Assembly (NCBI RefSeq): GCF_019285595.1
Contig: NZ_CP079094.1
Location: forward strand, 1,433,001 to 1,497,000
Source: Rickettsiella endosymbiont of Dermanyssus gallinae
GTDB lineage: Bacteria > Pseudomonadota > Gammaproteobacteria > Diplorickettsiales > Diplorickettsiaceae
DNA length: 64,000 bases
Direction: 5' to 3'
Part shown: positions 55,192-64,000 of the stretch, one piece after another
Numbering within the stretch: position 1 is the first letter of the stretch
How the letters are laid out: each line of letters begins with the position of its first letter
Translations under genes and position numbers: made by a program
Notes under the pieces: model-generated
The model's database searches: none
The model's input: the letters and a program-made list of their open reading frames with translations, nothing else
What the model was told of the DNA's origin: nothing

Positions 55192-57027
55192 TTATTCCAC
55201 AGTAACTGACTTTGCAAGATTACGCGGTTGATCGACGTCGGTCCCTTTTAGAACAGCCACGTGATAAGCTAATAGCTGTAATGGGATAGTAAAAATTAAC
55301 GGACCAATGACATCACCCTTTGTCTTTGGTAATACAATCGTTTCACAACCCTCCGCTTTTTCTTTTTCTAAAGGATCTTGCACAAATAAAATAACTTCTC
55401 CGCCCCGCGCACGTACTTCTTGAATAGTCGATTTTAATTTATCAATTAAAGCATTGGACGGTAACAATGCGATAACTGGCATATCGCTGTCTACTAAAGC
55501 AAGCGGCCCATGTTTCAGTTCGCCTGCTGGATAAGCCTCTGCATGGATATAAGAGAGTTCTTTTAGCTTAAGTGCACCCTCTAAAGCAACGGGGAAATAA
55601 ACACCGCGCGCAATAAATAAGGTGTGTGGTTTATTTATAAATAGTTTAGCCAGTTGTTTAATGGGTGCCTCTAAGGTTAAAGTCTCTTCTAGAAGCTTGG
55701 GTAATGTACGTAATTGTGAAACCCATTCTTGTTCTCGCTTTTTATCCCAACCATGGTGCCGCCCCAACAGTGCTGTTAGTAAAAGCAAAACAGTCAGTTG
55801 TGTCGTAAAAGCCTTTGTAGAAGCAACTCCAATTTCGGGTCCTGCTCGTGTCAATAGTACAAAATCAGATTCATGTACCATCGCACTTTCAGGCGCATTA
55901 CAAATCGTTAATGTTGCCGCATAGTTTTTAGTTTTTGCTTGTCGCAATGCTTCCAAGGTATCCGCCGTTTCTCCTGATTGTGACAAGGTAATAAATAAAG
56001 TATCTGGCTCAACTAAGGTCGGGTGATAACGAAACTCGCTTGCAATCTCAACTTGGCAGGGAAGTCCTACCCAACTTTCTAGCCAATACCTTGCAATCAA
56101 ACCTGCATGATAACTGGTACCGCAAGCTACTATTTGTACTCGACGAATACTGCTAAGTTTATCAACTGCCTGAAAACCACACATTCCATCTAAAACCTGA
56201 CTTTGAGAAATTCGCCCTTCTAACGCAGCACTGACCGCTTCAGGCTGTTCAAAAATCTCCTTTTCCATGAAATGGCTATATTTACCTTTATCTGTCACAT
56301 CATGCTGTAAACTTGATTGATAAGGCGAGCGCTGCACCATTTGACCTTTACTGTCATAAAATGTCAGCTTATCAGAAGAAATCTGTGCGATATCCCCTTC
56401 CTGTAAATAAATAAATTGCTGTGTAACAGGTAGTAAGGCTAAATGATCAGAAGCAATAAAATTTTCACCCTTCCCTAGACCAACGACTAAAGGACTCCCT
56501 TTACGCACAGCAATCAAGCTGTCGGGTACTTGTCTATAGAGAAAAACCAGCGCAAAAGCGCCTTCTAATCGCTGTATTGTTTGCAGAACAGCGGATAAAA
56601 AATCCTTAGTTTTTTTAAGCTGTTGATCCAATAAATGGGCAATAATCTCAGTATCTGTTTCTGATTCAAACTGATAGCCCGCTTTTTTTAAATCCTGACG
56701 TAAGGATAAATAGTTTTCAATAATGCCATTATGAACCAATGCAATATCGGAGCCTGACATATGAGGGTGTGCATTCGCTTTGCTAGGCTTACCATGGGTA
56801 GCCCAACGTGTATGCGCAATACCGATCTTTCCTGATAAGGCTTCCGGTGTTATTGCTTTTTCTAAGCTCTCTACTTTACCTACAGTACGACGGCGCTGTA
56901 GTTGCTGATGGGAATCAAGTAGTGCAATACCAGCTGAATCATAGCCTCGATATTCGAGCCGTTTTAAACCCTCGATAAGGATAGGTACCACATTCCGTTG
57001 TGCTGTAGCTGCTACGATCCCACACAT
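55192..57027 (-). CDS. glmS: glucosamine-6-phosphate synthase (glutamine-using)
   Basis: Makes glucosamine 6-phosphate from fructose 6-phosphate and glutamine. The start is ATG 57027 so that Cys2 (MCGIVAATA) becomes the N-terminal nucleophile; GAGG lies six bases upstream. The longer frame to 57069 adds fourteen unlikely residues. Of 611 residues, the first 240 form the glutaminase (HTRWATHGKPS) and the rest two SIS sugar-phosphate domains (VACGTSYHAG, TLSQSGETADT, and the C-terminal KSVTVE). No glmS ribozyme core is needed in this lineage, and none is seen. It is convergent with glmM. Confidence 0.96.
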   Translation of the reverse strand: MCGIVAATAQRNVVPILIEGLKRLEYRGYDSAGIALLDSHQQLQRRRTVGKVESLEKAITPEALSGKIGIAHTRWATHGKPSKANAHPHMSGSDIALVHNGIIENYLSLRQDLKKAGYQFESETDTEIIAHLLDQQLKKTKDFLSAVLQTIQRLEGAFALVFLYRQVPDSLIAVRKGSPLVVGLGKGENFIASDHLALLPVTQQFIYLQEGDIAQISSDKLTFYDSKGQMVQRSPYQSSLQHDVTDKGKYSHFMEKEIFEQPEAVSAALEGRISQSQVLDGMCGFQAVDKLSSIRRVQIVACGTSYHAGLIARYWLESWVGLPCQVEIASEFRYHPTLVEPDTLFITLSQSGETADTLEALRQAKTKNYAATLTICNAPESAMVHESDFVLLTRAGPEIGVASTKAFTTQLTVLLLLTALLGRHHGWDKKREQEWVSQLRTLPKLLEETLTLEAPIKQLAKLFINKPHTLFIARGVYFPVALEGALKLKELSYIHAEAYPAGELKHGPLALVDSDMPVIALLPSNALIDKLKSTIQEVRARGGEVILFVQDPLEKEKAEGCETIVLPKTKGDVIGPLIFTIPLQLLAYHVAVLKGTDVDQPRNLAKSVTVE

Positions 57028-57158
57028 AGTAAACCTCTTTATTGAAATTGAATGTTGCTCTTTAGGCATTGCATAAATGCTACACCCATCAATATTATGA
57101 GTTAATCTTAGATTTCAAGCTAGTTTTTAAGCAATGAGACTTCAGTTACACTCTAAAG

Positions 57159-58146
57159 ATGGATATAAATACTTGGATAAGGATAACAAAAAAAGAACTA
57201 ATCTATAGGATTCTTCCCTTCACTTGCATTTTATGTAGTTAAGAAACAAAACAAGCCATTGATTTATGTATTGATTGTGAAAAAGATTTACCCTGGCTTA
57301 GCCATGTTTGTATTCACTGCGCCGCTCCATTGAGCATTGAAACAAACACTACTTGTGGAGCCTGTTTAAAGAAGCCTTTCCCTTTTTATAAAACCTGCAT
57401 TCCCTTCTCCTACACGGGGGCAATAAGAAACCTCATCACTGGATTGAAATTCCAACAACGCTTACTCTATGCAACAATTTTAGGAAATTTACTAGCCGAA
57501 CAGATCCGTTTAAGCTATCAAAAAGAGCACTTTCCACACTTAATTATCCCTGTTCCCTTACACAAAAAACGTCTTCGTCAAAGGGGGTTTAATCAAGTCA
57601 TGGAAATTGCGAGATCCATCAATAAAAAATTAAATATTTCTCAAGTGAGTCGCTATGCTCCCGAAGAATTTCGGCCATCGTGTCCCCGAAATTCGTTCGC
57701 ATGACGCGACTGAAATTAGGCCGCGATACGTCCTGCGTCCGGCACGCACTCACTCCTTCGGAGTTCATGCCCGTGCCTCCCACAAATGACTTTACGGCGT
57801 GATGCGTTTCCTGCTTCGCCCGTCAACGCACGCCTATCGCGGGCTCTTCGACTTCGCATTGCTTTCACAATGCTTTCCTGTCTCATCGATCGATTATAAA
57901 AGCTGTCTGCGCGTACGTAATACGCTGGCACAAAGTGAATTACCTGCTAACCAACGCCGTACTAACGTAAAAAATGCGTTTGCACTACAAATACACAAAA
58001 ACCTATTAAACCAACATATTGCGTTGCTCGATGATGTGATGACCACAGGTCACACGCTCACCGAGCTAAGTCGCATTTTATATGATGCAGGTGTAAAAAG
58101 AATAGATGTATGGTGTTGTGCACGCACTTATTTAGACAGTTTTTAA
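57159..58146 (+). pseudogene. comF: comF (phosphoribosyltransferase-like competence protein), doubly broken
   Basis: From ATG 57159 the frame reads ILPFTCILCS and then a TAA at 57240-57242, after which the family sequence continues without a shift: QAIDLCIDCEKDLPW, with the zinc cysteines, then CGACLKKPFPF, GLKFQQRLL, IPVPLHKKRLRQRGFNQ and, after the 247-bp insert, VRNTLAQSELPANQRRTNVK and LLDDVMTTGHTL (PRPP loop). Bridging both lesions yields about 246 residues, a normal ComF length. ComF-type proteins help in DNA uptake or in late transformation steps. A TTG 330 bases in gives a shorter frame that stops in the insert. The gene is very probably inactive. Confidence 0.85.
57642..57888 (+). 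mobile_element. 247-bp structured insertion element, copy 2 (in comF)
   Basis: Base-for-base identical to copy 1 (27277-27523), in the same direction relative to its host gene, inserted after a T (57641) and between codons (NIS | IDY). Removing it restores the ComF frame. There is no target-site duplication. The same stems occur at positions shifted by 30365 bases. Confidence 0.85.
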
Positions 58147-58163
58147 ACCTACTCTAGCTCTAG

Positions 58164-58182
58164 ATTAAAGTACTACTTTAAT
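58164..58182. terminator. 9-bp inverted repeat between comF and the RRM gene
   Basis: ATTAAAGTA, C, TACTTTAAT. It includes the stop codon of the RRM gene and lies between convergent genes. AT-rich, so a weak terminator at best. Confidence 0.4.
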
Positions 58183-58585
58183 ACTCTTCGCGTTCCCGGT
58201 GACGATGACCGCCGCCATTTCCGCCGCCTGAACCACCCATACCGCCGCCTGAACGACGTCGTTGGTAGCCGCCGCCTGAACCGCCGCCGCCGCCGCCTGC
58301 GCGAGCGCCGCCGCCACGATTGCCGCCGCCACTGGAATCAGGTGGGTTTGCTTCTGAAACAGTAATTGAACGTCCTTCATGCACGCTGCCATTTAAAGCA
58401 TCAATGGCACTTTTTGCCTCTTCCGGCGTATTCATCTCAACAAAACCAAAGCCTTTACTACGTCCGCTATGGAAGTCCCGAATGACCTTAACAAACTTTA
58501 CTTCACCGTGTGGTTCAAAAAGCGCTCTTAAGCTATCGTCATCGACGCTATAGCTTAAACCACCTACATACAATCTTTTATTCAC
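58178..58585 (-). CDS. RRM RNA-binding protein with glycine-rich tail
   Basis: A 135-residue protein with one RNA recognition motif (RNP2 LYVGGLSY near the start, RNP1 SKGFGFVEM near residue 50), followed by a tail of Gly, Arg and Ser runs ending HRHREREEY. Such small RRM proteins are common in cyanobacteria and some proteobacteria and bind RNA in the cold or under stress. The start is GTG 58585: GGAGG sits six bases upstream and the RRM begins at once. The longer frame adds fifteen residues upstream of that site and is rejected. The tail is coded by GC-rich codons, unlike its surroundings. Confidence 0.85.
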   Translation of the reverse strand: MNKRLYVGGLSYSVDDDSLRALFEPHGEVKFVKVIRDFHSGRSKGFGFVEMNTPEEAKSAIDALNGSVHEGRSITVSEANPPDSSGGGNRGGGARAGGGGGGSGGGYQRRRSGGGMGGSGGGNGGGHRHREREEY

Positions 58586-58831
58586 GCAAAACCTCCAAAA
58601 GGCTAAAAAAGGCCACCTATAAGCTAGCATCGTTCACACGTTTCTAACTAGCTCGTGGCATAGATAAACTAAACGTCCTCATCCTAACACAATAGCGCCC
58701 GCTAGGGTATATAGCGGATGATAAAACTTGAACGACTCCTATTGGAGCAAAAAGGCTTTTCGTCGCCCCGCCTGGCAAGCTGGGGAGGGCCTAAAAGCCC
58801 CTCTAGGCAAGGTCTCATTTAGCCCGACTTT

Positions 58832-59311
58832 CTACTCCAAAAAGCTGCGTAGCATCCAAGCATTCTTCTCATGGACTTCCATACGTTCGGAAAGCAAATC
58901 GACGGTCACTTGGTCTTCTGTTTCTTCTATCTGGGGTAATAATTCGCGTGCAAGGCGAACAATAATTTCGTGGTCACCCACCAGCTGACTGATCATTAAC
59001 TTGGCCTTTACGGATCGCGCCCCAACGGATTCTTTAATCTTACTTAATTTGGCAAAATCCTCATAACTTGCGGGTACAAAAAAATCGAGTGCACGTATAC
59101 GTTCAGCGATTTTATCGGCAGCATTCCAAAGGTCTATGTATTGCGCTTCAAATAAGCTATGTAATGGTTGAAACATAGGCCCTACTACGTTCCAATGAAA
59201 GTTATGTGTTTTTAAATACAACACATAATTATTAGCCAATAATTTGATTAGCCCATCGGCGGTTTTTTTCCTTTTTGTCTCAGTAAGTCCGATATTGAGC
59301 GTTTCTTTCAT
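58832..59311 (-). CDS. dps: Dps family DNA-binding ferritin
   Basis: A 159-residue ferritin-like protein that forms dodecamers, stores iron and protects DNA. It has NNYVLYLKTHNFHWNVVGP with the ferroxidase His, SLFEAQYIDLWNAADKIAERIRALD, with the Asp and Glu of the ferroxidase site, and the terminal helix. Only a short N-terminal tail is available for DNA binding. The start has AGGAGG eight bases upstream. About 200 bases lie between it and the RRM gene; this contains a GC-rich repeat-like stretch near 58760-58820. Confidence 0.92.
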   Translation of the reverse strand: MKETLNIGLTETKRKKTADGLIKLLANNYVLYLKTHNFHWNVVGPMFQPLHSLFEAQYIDLWNAADKIAERIRALDFFVPASYEDFAKLSKIKESVGARSVKAKLMISQLVGDHEIIVRLARELLPQIEETEDQVTVDLLSERMEVHEKNAWMLRSFLE

Positions 59312-59389
59312 ATTAGAACCTCCTAATCATTTAAAGTCTAAACTACGAATCCAAAACTAAACCTTTAGCGTTGAATTCGTATTAAATGT

Positions 59390-60124
59390 CTATTCAATAT
59401 CACCATCGTCATCATCATCGTCGTCCTTGTCATCAGCAGCATTAGCTAAATTACTATTCTGCCTAATCAAATAATTTCTTCGCTGTAAATACGCATTACG
59501 TTGAAAAATATAAGGATCAAACGATACTTGCTTAATGGTTTGGTCAAAATCTAACAGTTGCGCCCTCGTATTAATAAAGCCTCCGGCCGCTAATCCATTA
59601 CGCCACGACGTATCCTTAATATAAGGGTAGACAGAAAAAACGCCGTAATTTATGGGCCATGAAACCGCATCGCGCACGGTACTCGGGCCTAAAATCGGCA
59701 CCACAAAATAAGCAGATGATCGGTAACCCCATTTTGCCAGGGTCAAACCAAAATCCTGGGAATGAGCAGGCAAATTCATGTGGCTCGCTACATCAACAAG
59801 CCCACCTATGCCTACAGTTGTATTAATCACTAATCGCCACGTATCTGCCGTTGCCGTATAAAAATCAGCTTGTAATAAGTCATTAATAATAGCAGGAACT
59901 TGTCCTAAATTATTAAAAAAGTTACTAATTCCCTTCGTTACCGGCCACGGCAAAACAGTTTTATATACCGTAGCAACCGGCTTTAAAAAAATAGTGTCTA
60001 GCGTCTGATTCAATTTGAAAGCATGGCGATTGTAGTTTTCATACGGATCGTTACCTGCATCTTCTGCAAACGCCGGCAAAGCGACTAATAATAGTAAGCA
60101 TAATCCTAACCGTTTGTTAGCCAT
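59390..60124 (-). CDS. mlaA: MlaA (VacJ)-like protein without a lipobox
   Basis: MlaA sits in the outer membrane and removes mislocalised phospholipids with the Mla pathway. The protein (about 244 residues from ATG 60124) has DPYENYNRHAFKLN, the family segment LQADFYTATADTWRLVINTT, and VPILGPSTVRDAVSWP. MlaA is a lipoprotein in E. coli. Here the signal peptide ends LVALPAFAED with no lipobox cysteine, so it looks like a signal peptidase I substrate. A strongly acidic tail (DDKDDDDDDDGD) closes it. Upstream starts at 60148 (ATG) and 60157 (GTG) are possible. Repeat copy C is directly upstream. Confidence 0.88.
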   Translation of the reverse strand: MANKRLGLCLLLLVALPAFAEDAGNDPYENYNRHAFKLNQTLDTIFLKPVATVYKTVLPWPVTKGISNFFNNLGQVPAIINDLLQADFYTATADTWRLVINTTVGIGGLVDVASHMNLPAHSQDFGLTLAKWGYRSSAYFVVPILGPSTVRDAVSWPINYGVFSVYPYIKDTSWRNGLAAGGFINTRAQLLDFDQTIKQVSFDPYIFQRNAYLQRRNYLIRQNSNLANAADDKDDDDDDDGDIE

Positions 60125-60161
60125 AACCTGCACTCGCCTCTTTCGCATACTCTTCACACTT

Positions 60162-60201
60162 GAATTTTCGGCAGCGTTGCTGAAAATTCCATTGCTATGA
60201 G
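60162..60201. repeat. short palindromic repeat, copy C (upstream of mlaA)
   Basis: GAATTTTC (60162-60169) and GAAAATTC (60182-60189) enclose AGC-GTT-GCT, a hairpin with a bulge, followed by CATTGCTATGAG. It matches copies A and B near 7.55 kb in the core and the CATTGC tail. It lies between mlaA and trxB. Confidence 0.6.
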
Positions 60202-60214
60202 TCTATTTATAATT

Positions 60215-61459
<1,245 letters not shown>

Positions 61460-63766
61460 TTGAAACGACGAACCAAAGCTGAAGAAGCTTCGCATCTCAC
61501 TCTCATGCAACGCTTGCGTGAAGGACTATTAATTGCCAGTATTGCCATGGCGCTTTTTTTAGTGCTGGCTTTATGGACGTATCATCCCGGTATTCATAAC
61601 AAAGCATCCATGAATATTGCGGGCCGCTTAGGTGATACATTGGCCCATTTATTTTTTAATGGCGTCGGTTCATTAGCTTACCTTTTCCCGGTATTGCTAC
61701 TGTATAGCGGATGGCAAGGCTTTAAAGGACGATTCAATACCAATATAAGCTATTCATTTTTAACATTACGGTTATTCGGATTTATTGTTGTTTTCATCGC
61801 TGCTTGTGGACTCGCTAGCCTTCATAGTACACACGCTGTTCATGGCTATACACCCGGCGGTCTCTTAGGCGCAATTGTCACAAAAAATTTTATTGCACAA
61901 TTCAATGTAGTTGGTAGTACAGTATTCTTATTGGCTTTATTATTGGCCAGTACAACCCTTGCCACAGGCTTTTCCTGGCTGAATAGCTTGCATAAACTAA
62001 GCCAACAAGCCACTGCATTATTGTCACAAGGCTATGAAACAATAAAACGACTTTTCAACCACCTAAAAAAAAGTTTAGCCAAAAAAGAAAAAACGCCTAT
62101 TGATAGCATGCAGAAGCCAAAACTAAATATCAATAATAAGCCGTTAGCGCCCCACTCAAATTCAATCACAATCTCACCTTTCCAAGACGCTGATCTTCCT
62201 AGCTCCTCACCTTCTATCCCTATTAAGCCCTATTCCCCTCCGGTAACGATCATTCCGAGTAAAAAGGTAAGCACTAGCGCGGCGCTTCCTTCATTAAACT
62301 TATTAGATCCAGCAGAGGCTTCTAGTAAAGAAGGTTACTCACGTGAAGAATTAGAGCGCCTGTCACGTGATGTTGAGCTGCGCTTAAAAGATTTCGGCAT
62401 ACAAGTACACGTGGTTGCTGTACATCCAGGGCCTGTTGTCACACGTTTTGAAATGGAACTTGCTGCAGGTATTAAAGTAAGCCGTATTACAGGTCTTGCC
62501 AAAGATCTTGCGCGCTCCTTATCCGTTGTCAGCGTTAGAATCGTGGAAGTTATTCCTGGGAAATCCGTGGTAGGTTTAGAAGTCCCCAATAAACACAGAG
62601 AAATCGTTCGTTTAAGTGAGATATTAACCTCTAACCCCTACCAACAAGCCCGCTCTCCTCTTTCACTTGCGCTAGGAAAAGATATTGCTGGCCATCCCGT
62701 TATTGTTGATCTAGGAAAAATGCCACACTTATTAGTCGCTGGTACGACAGGCTCTGGAAAATCTGTCGGTCTAAATGCGATGCTACTAAGTATTTTATAT
62801 AAAGCAATGCCGCAAGAAGTCCGATTGATCATGATAGATCCTAAAATGTTGGAACTTGCTATCTATGAAGGCATTCCCCATCTTTTAGCGCCTGTTGTTA
62901 CCGATATGAAAGAAGCCGCCAATGCTTTACGTTGGTGTGTCGCTGAAATGGAACGCCGTTATAAACTCATGGCGAATCTTGGCGTGCGAAACTTAGCGGG
63001 TTTTAACCAAAAGATACAAGAAGCACAGGCTAAAGGCCGTCCTATCCATGATCCCTTTTGGACACCGGAGCAAGGCGGACAAGCTGAACCCTTAATGCAA
63101 CTCCCTTATATTATTGTCTTAATTGACGAATTTGCCGATATGATGATGGTTGTAGGCAAGAAAGTGGAAGAATTGATTGCTAGAATTGCGCAAAAAGCAC
63201 GAGCGGCGGGTATCCATTTAATCTTAGCCACACAAAGACCTTCTGTTGATGTCATTACGGGATTAATCAAAGCAAATATTCCTACTCGAATCGCTTTTCA
63301 AGTTTCTTCTAAAATTGATTCACGCACTATTCTCGATCAACAAGGCGCTGATCAATTACTCGGTCACGGAGATATGTTGTATTTAGCGCCGGGTACTGGT
63401 GTGCCTATTCGTGTGCATGGTGCTTTTGTTGCTGACCAGGAAGTACATGATGTGGTAAACGCCCTGAAACAATCTGGCACGCCCGAATACATGTTGGATC
63501 TAACACAAGCGGCGCTTGAAGCATCTGATCCTTACGCAGAGTTTGCAGATAATCATGGGGGAGAAAAAGATGCTTTATACGATCAAGCCGTACAAATCGT
63601 ATTAGAAACACGACGCGCTTCTATTTCTAGTGTACAACGACGACTGAAAATTGGTTATAACCGCGCCGCTCGTTTAATGGAAGATATGGAAAGAGCAGGA
63701 CTTGTTAGCGCCATGGAGAATAATGGCAACCGGGAGATTTTAGTACCTGATAGGCTTAATGAATAA
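61460..63766 (+). CDS. ftsK: DNA translocase FtsK
   Basis: A 768-residue septal DNA pump that resolves chromosome dimers with XerCD. The N-terminus has four membrane segments (about residues 22-190), followed by a short Pro/Ser-rich linker, and then the alpha-beta motor with the Walker [20 protein letters not shown] near residue 430 and [12 protein letters not shown]. The C-terminal winged-helix gamma domain ([17 protein letters not shown]) reads KOPS sites. The linker is much shorter than in E. coli (1329 residues), as in Coxiella and Legionella. The TTG start at 61460 has AAGGAG five bases upstream. Confidence 0.95.
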   Translation: MKRRTKAEEASHLTLMQRLREGLLIASIAMALFLVLALWTYHPGIHNKASMNIAGRLGDTLAHLFFNGVGSLAYLFPVLLLYSGWQGFKGRFNTNISYSFLTLRLFGFIVVFIAACGLASLHSTHAVHGYTPGGLLGAIVTKNFIAQFNVVGSTVFLLALLLASTTLATGFSWLNSLHKLSQQATALLSQGYETIKRLFNHLKKSLAKKEKTPIDSMQKPKLNINNKPLAPHSNSITISPFQDADLPSSSPSIPIKPYSPPVTIIPSKKVSTSAALPSLNLLDPAEASSKEGYSREELERLSRDVELRLKDFGIQVHVVAVHPGPVVTRFEMELAAGIKVSRITGLAKDLARSLSVVSVRIVEVIPGKSVVGLEVPNKHREIVRLSEILTSNPYQQARSPLSLALGKDIAGHPVIVDLGKMPHLLVAGTTGSGKSVGLNAMLLSILYKAMPQEVRLIMIDPKMLELAIYEGIPHLLAPVVTDMKEAANALRWCVAEMERRYKLMANLGVRNLAGFNQKIQEAQAKGRPIHDPFWTPEQGGQAEPLMQLPYIIVLIDEFADMMMVVGKKVEELIARIAQKARAAGIHLILATQRPSVDVITGLIKANIPTRIAFQVSSKIDSRTILDQQGADQLLGHGDMLYLAPGTGVPIRVHGAFVADQEVHDVVNALKQSGTPEYMLDLTQAALEASDPYAEFADNHGGEKDALYDQAVQIVLETRRASISSVQRRLKIGYNRAARLMEDMERAGLVSAMENNGNREILVPDRLNE

Positions 63767-63770
63767 AAAC

Positions 63771-63809
63771 TTAAGCGGAACAACGTAGCAAATAGGTTGT
63801 TCCGCTTAA
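63771..63809. terminator. strong bidirectional terminator between ftsK and mdh
   Basis: TTAAGCGGAACAAC and GTTGTTCCGCTTAA are perfect 14-bp arms with an 11-base loop, followed by TATCACTTTTT on the plus side and preceded by an A-run (GAATAAAAAC) that acts as a T-run on the minus side. Confidence 0.85.
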
Positions 63810-63818
63810 TATCACTTT

Positions 63819-64000
63819 TTAACTAACACCTAACTTATATTCAATTAATCCTAATTTCTTTATTTCATCCCTTTCAGCACGTAACTCGTTTAATGTTAAT
63901 AGTAACTTTTCTTTTCCAAACGCATTATGCTGAATATTTTTCACTATACTTAATTGGCCTTTAGCATCCACCTGGCTAGGGAAAGAAAATATCAAATCCT
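63819..64000 (-). CDS. mdh: malate dehydrogenase, C-terminal part, cut by the window edge
   Basis: On the minus strand the frame from the right edge reads DLIFSFPSQVDAKG, then VKNIQHNAFGKEKL and TLNELRAERDEIKKLG, with the stop at 63819-63821. This matches the end of the lactate/malate dehydrogenase-type Mdh of beta- and gammaproteobacteria (family pattern GLVFSFP...G...IV.GL...F...K...T..EL..ER..V). It interconverts malate and oxaloacetate in the TCA cycle. Only 60 codons are visible. It points toward the terminator shared with ftsK. Confidence 0.75.
   Translation of the reverse strand, partial: DLIFSFPSQVDAKGQLSIVKNIQHNAFGKEKLLLTLNELRAERDEIKKLGLIEYKLGVS

Noticed and set aside
57330-57704. 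Stand-alone ComF starting at TTG 57330
   Set aside because: The zinc-finger codons upstream (from 57243) belong to the family and to the same frame, so the TTG is internal to a broken gene.
57716-57931. 71-residue minus-strand ORF across the element in comF
   Set aside because: It extends into flanking comF DNA, its composition is dominated by Arg, and it exists only because the element is GC-rich; no family resemblance.
58728-58988. 86-residue plus-strand ORF near dps
   Set aside because: Mostly antisense to dps with low-complexity start; no family and no RBS.

Overview
The window reads as a chromosomal segment of a gammaproteobacterium, most likely a host-associated member of the Legionellales close to Coxiellaceae such as Rickettsiella, Diplorickettsia or Coxiella. 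The evidence is a moderately AT-rich sequence, tightly packed housekeeping genes with gammaproteobacterial neighbourhoods (rlmE-ftsH-glmM, yqgE-ruvX-murJ-ribF, pilB-pilC-pilD, alaS-lysC-csrA), a short FtsK, a PPi-type phosphofructokinase, several paralogous MFS carriers and signs of gene decay. The genus is inference; no 16S gene is present.

Layout. 1-2.6 kb: 3' part of ygfZ, a small secreted protein, an MFS carrier. 2.7-10.4 kb: tRNA-Arg, pdxY, lpxK, and a split cluster for 4-amino-4-deoxy-arabinose (Ara4N) modification of lipid A (arnA decarboxylase domain, a WecD-like acetyltransferase, arnD, arnC, arnT). 10.4-15.3 kb: elbB-trmB, hemW, a methyltransferase, a GH19 lysozyme/chitinase and an unrecognised protein. 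15.5-20.2 kb: two tRNAs, csrA, lysC, alaS. 20.3-25.3 kb: gyrB, an SDR enzyme, ldcA, yggT. 25.3-29.6 kb: a Cys-rich secreted protein, dsbB, an interrupted aconitase gene, gpsA. 29.7-33.5 kb: pilD, pilC and a frameshifted pilB. 33.5-36.4 kb: a phosphopantetheinyl transferase, a phage-type repressor with a palindromic operator, PPi-phosphofructokinase. 36.5-41.5 kb: mpl, ribD-ribBA-ribH, ferredoxin-NADP reductase. 41.5-48 kb: a large GDSL-type hydrolase that may be a secreted effector, ribF-murJ-ruvX-yqgE, ispF, tRNA-Leu. 48-57 kb: two tandem MFS carriers, rlmE, ftsH, glmM, glmS. 57-64 kb: broken comF, an RRM protein, dps, mlaA, trxB, ftsK and the 3' end of a malate dehydrogenase gene at the right edge.

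The most striking item is a GC-rich 247-bp element (139 of 247 bases G or C by hand count) present in two identical copies 30 kb apart, one inside the aconitase gene and one inside comF. Both copies lie in the sense orientation, between two codons, directly after a T. Neither has a target-site duplication. Removing exactly 247 bp restores both reading frames to what the families look like. The element folds on paper into several perfect stems, including an 8-bp long-range helix around two hairpins. It has no transposase and no group I or group II intron core that I can recognise. It is either a TSD-less non-autonomous mobile element or an RNA-level intervening sequence.

Other structure not explained by genes: a recurring promoter with an inverted repeat across the -35/spacer (four copies), a short palindromic repeat family that has added an N-terminal extension to ArnD, a tRNA T-arm remnant beside tRNA-Arg, and a 24-bp perfect palindrome at the repressor gene. 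Several genes look eroded: comF with a nonsense codon plus the insert, pilB with a frameshift, a possible msbA remnant before lpxK, and a PPTase without a normal start codon.
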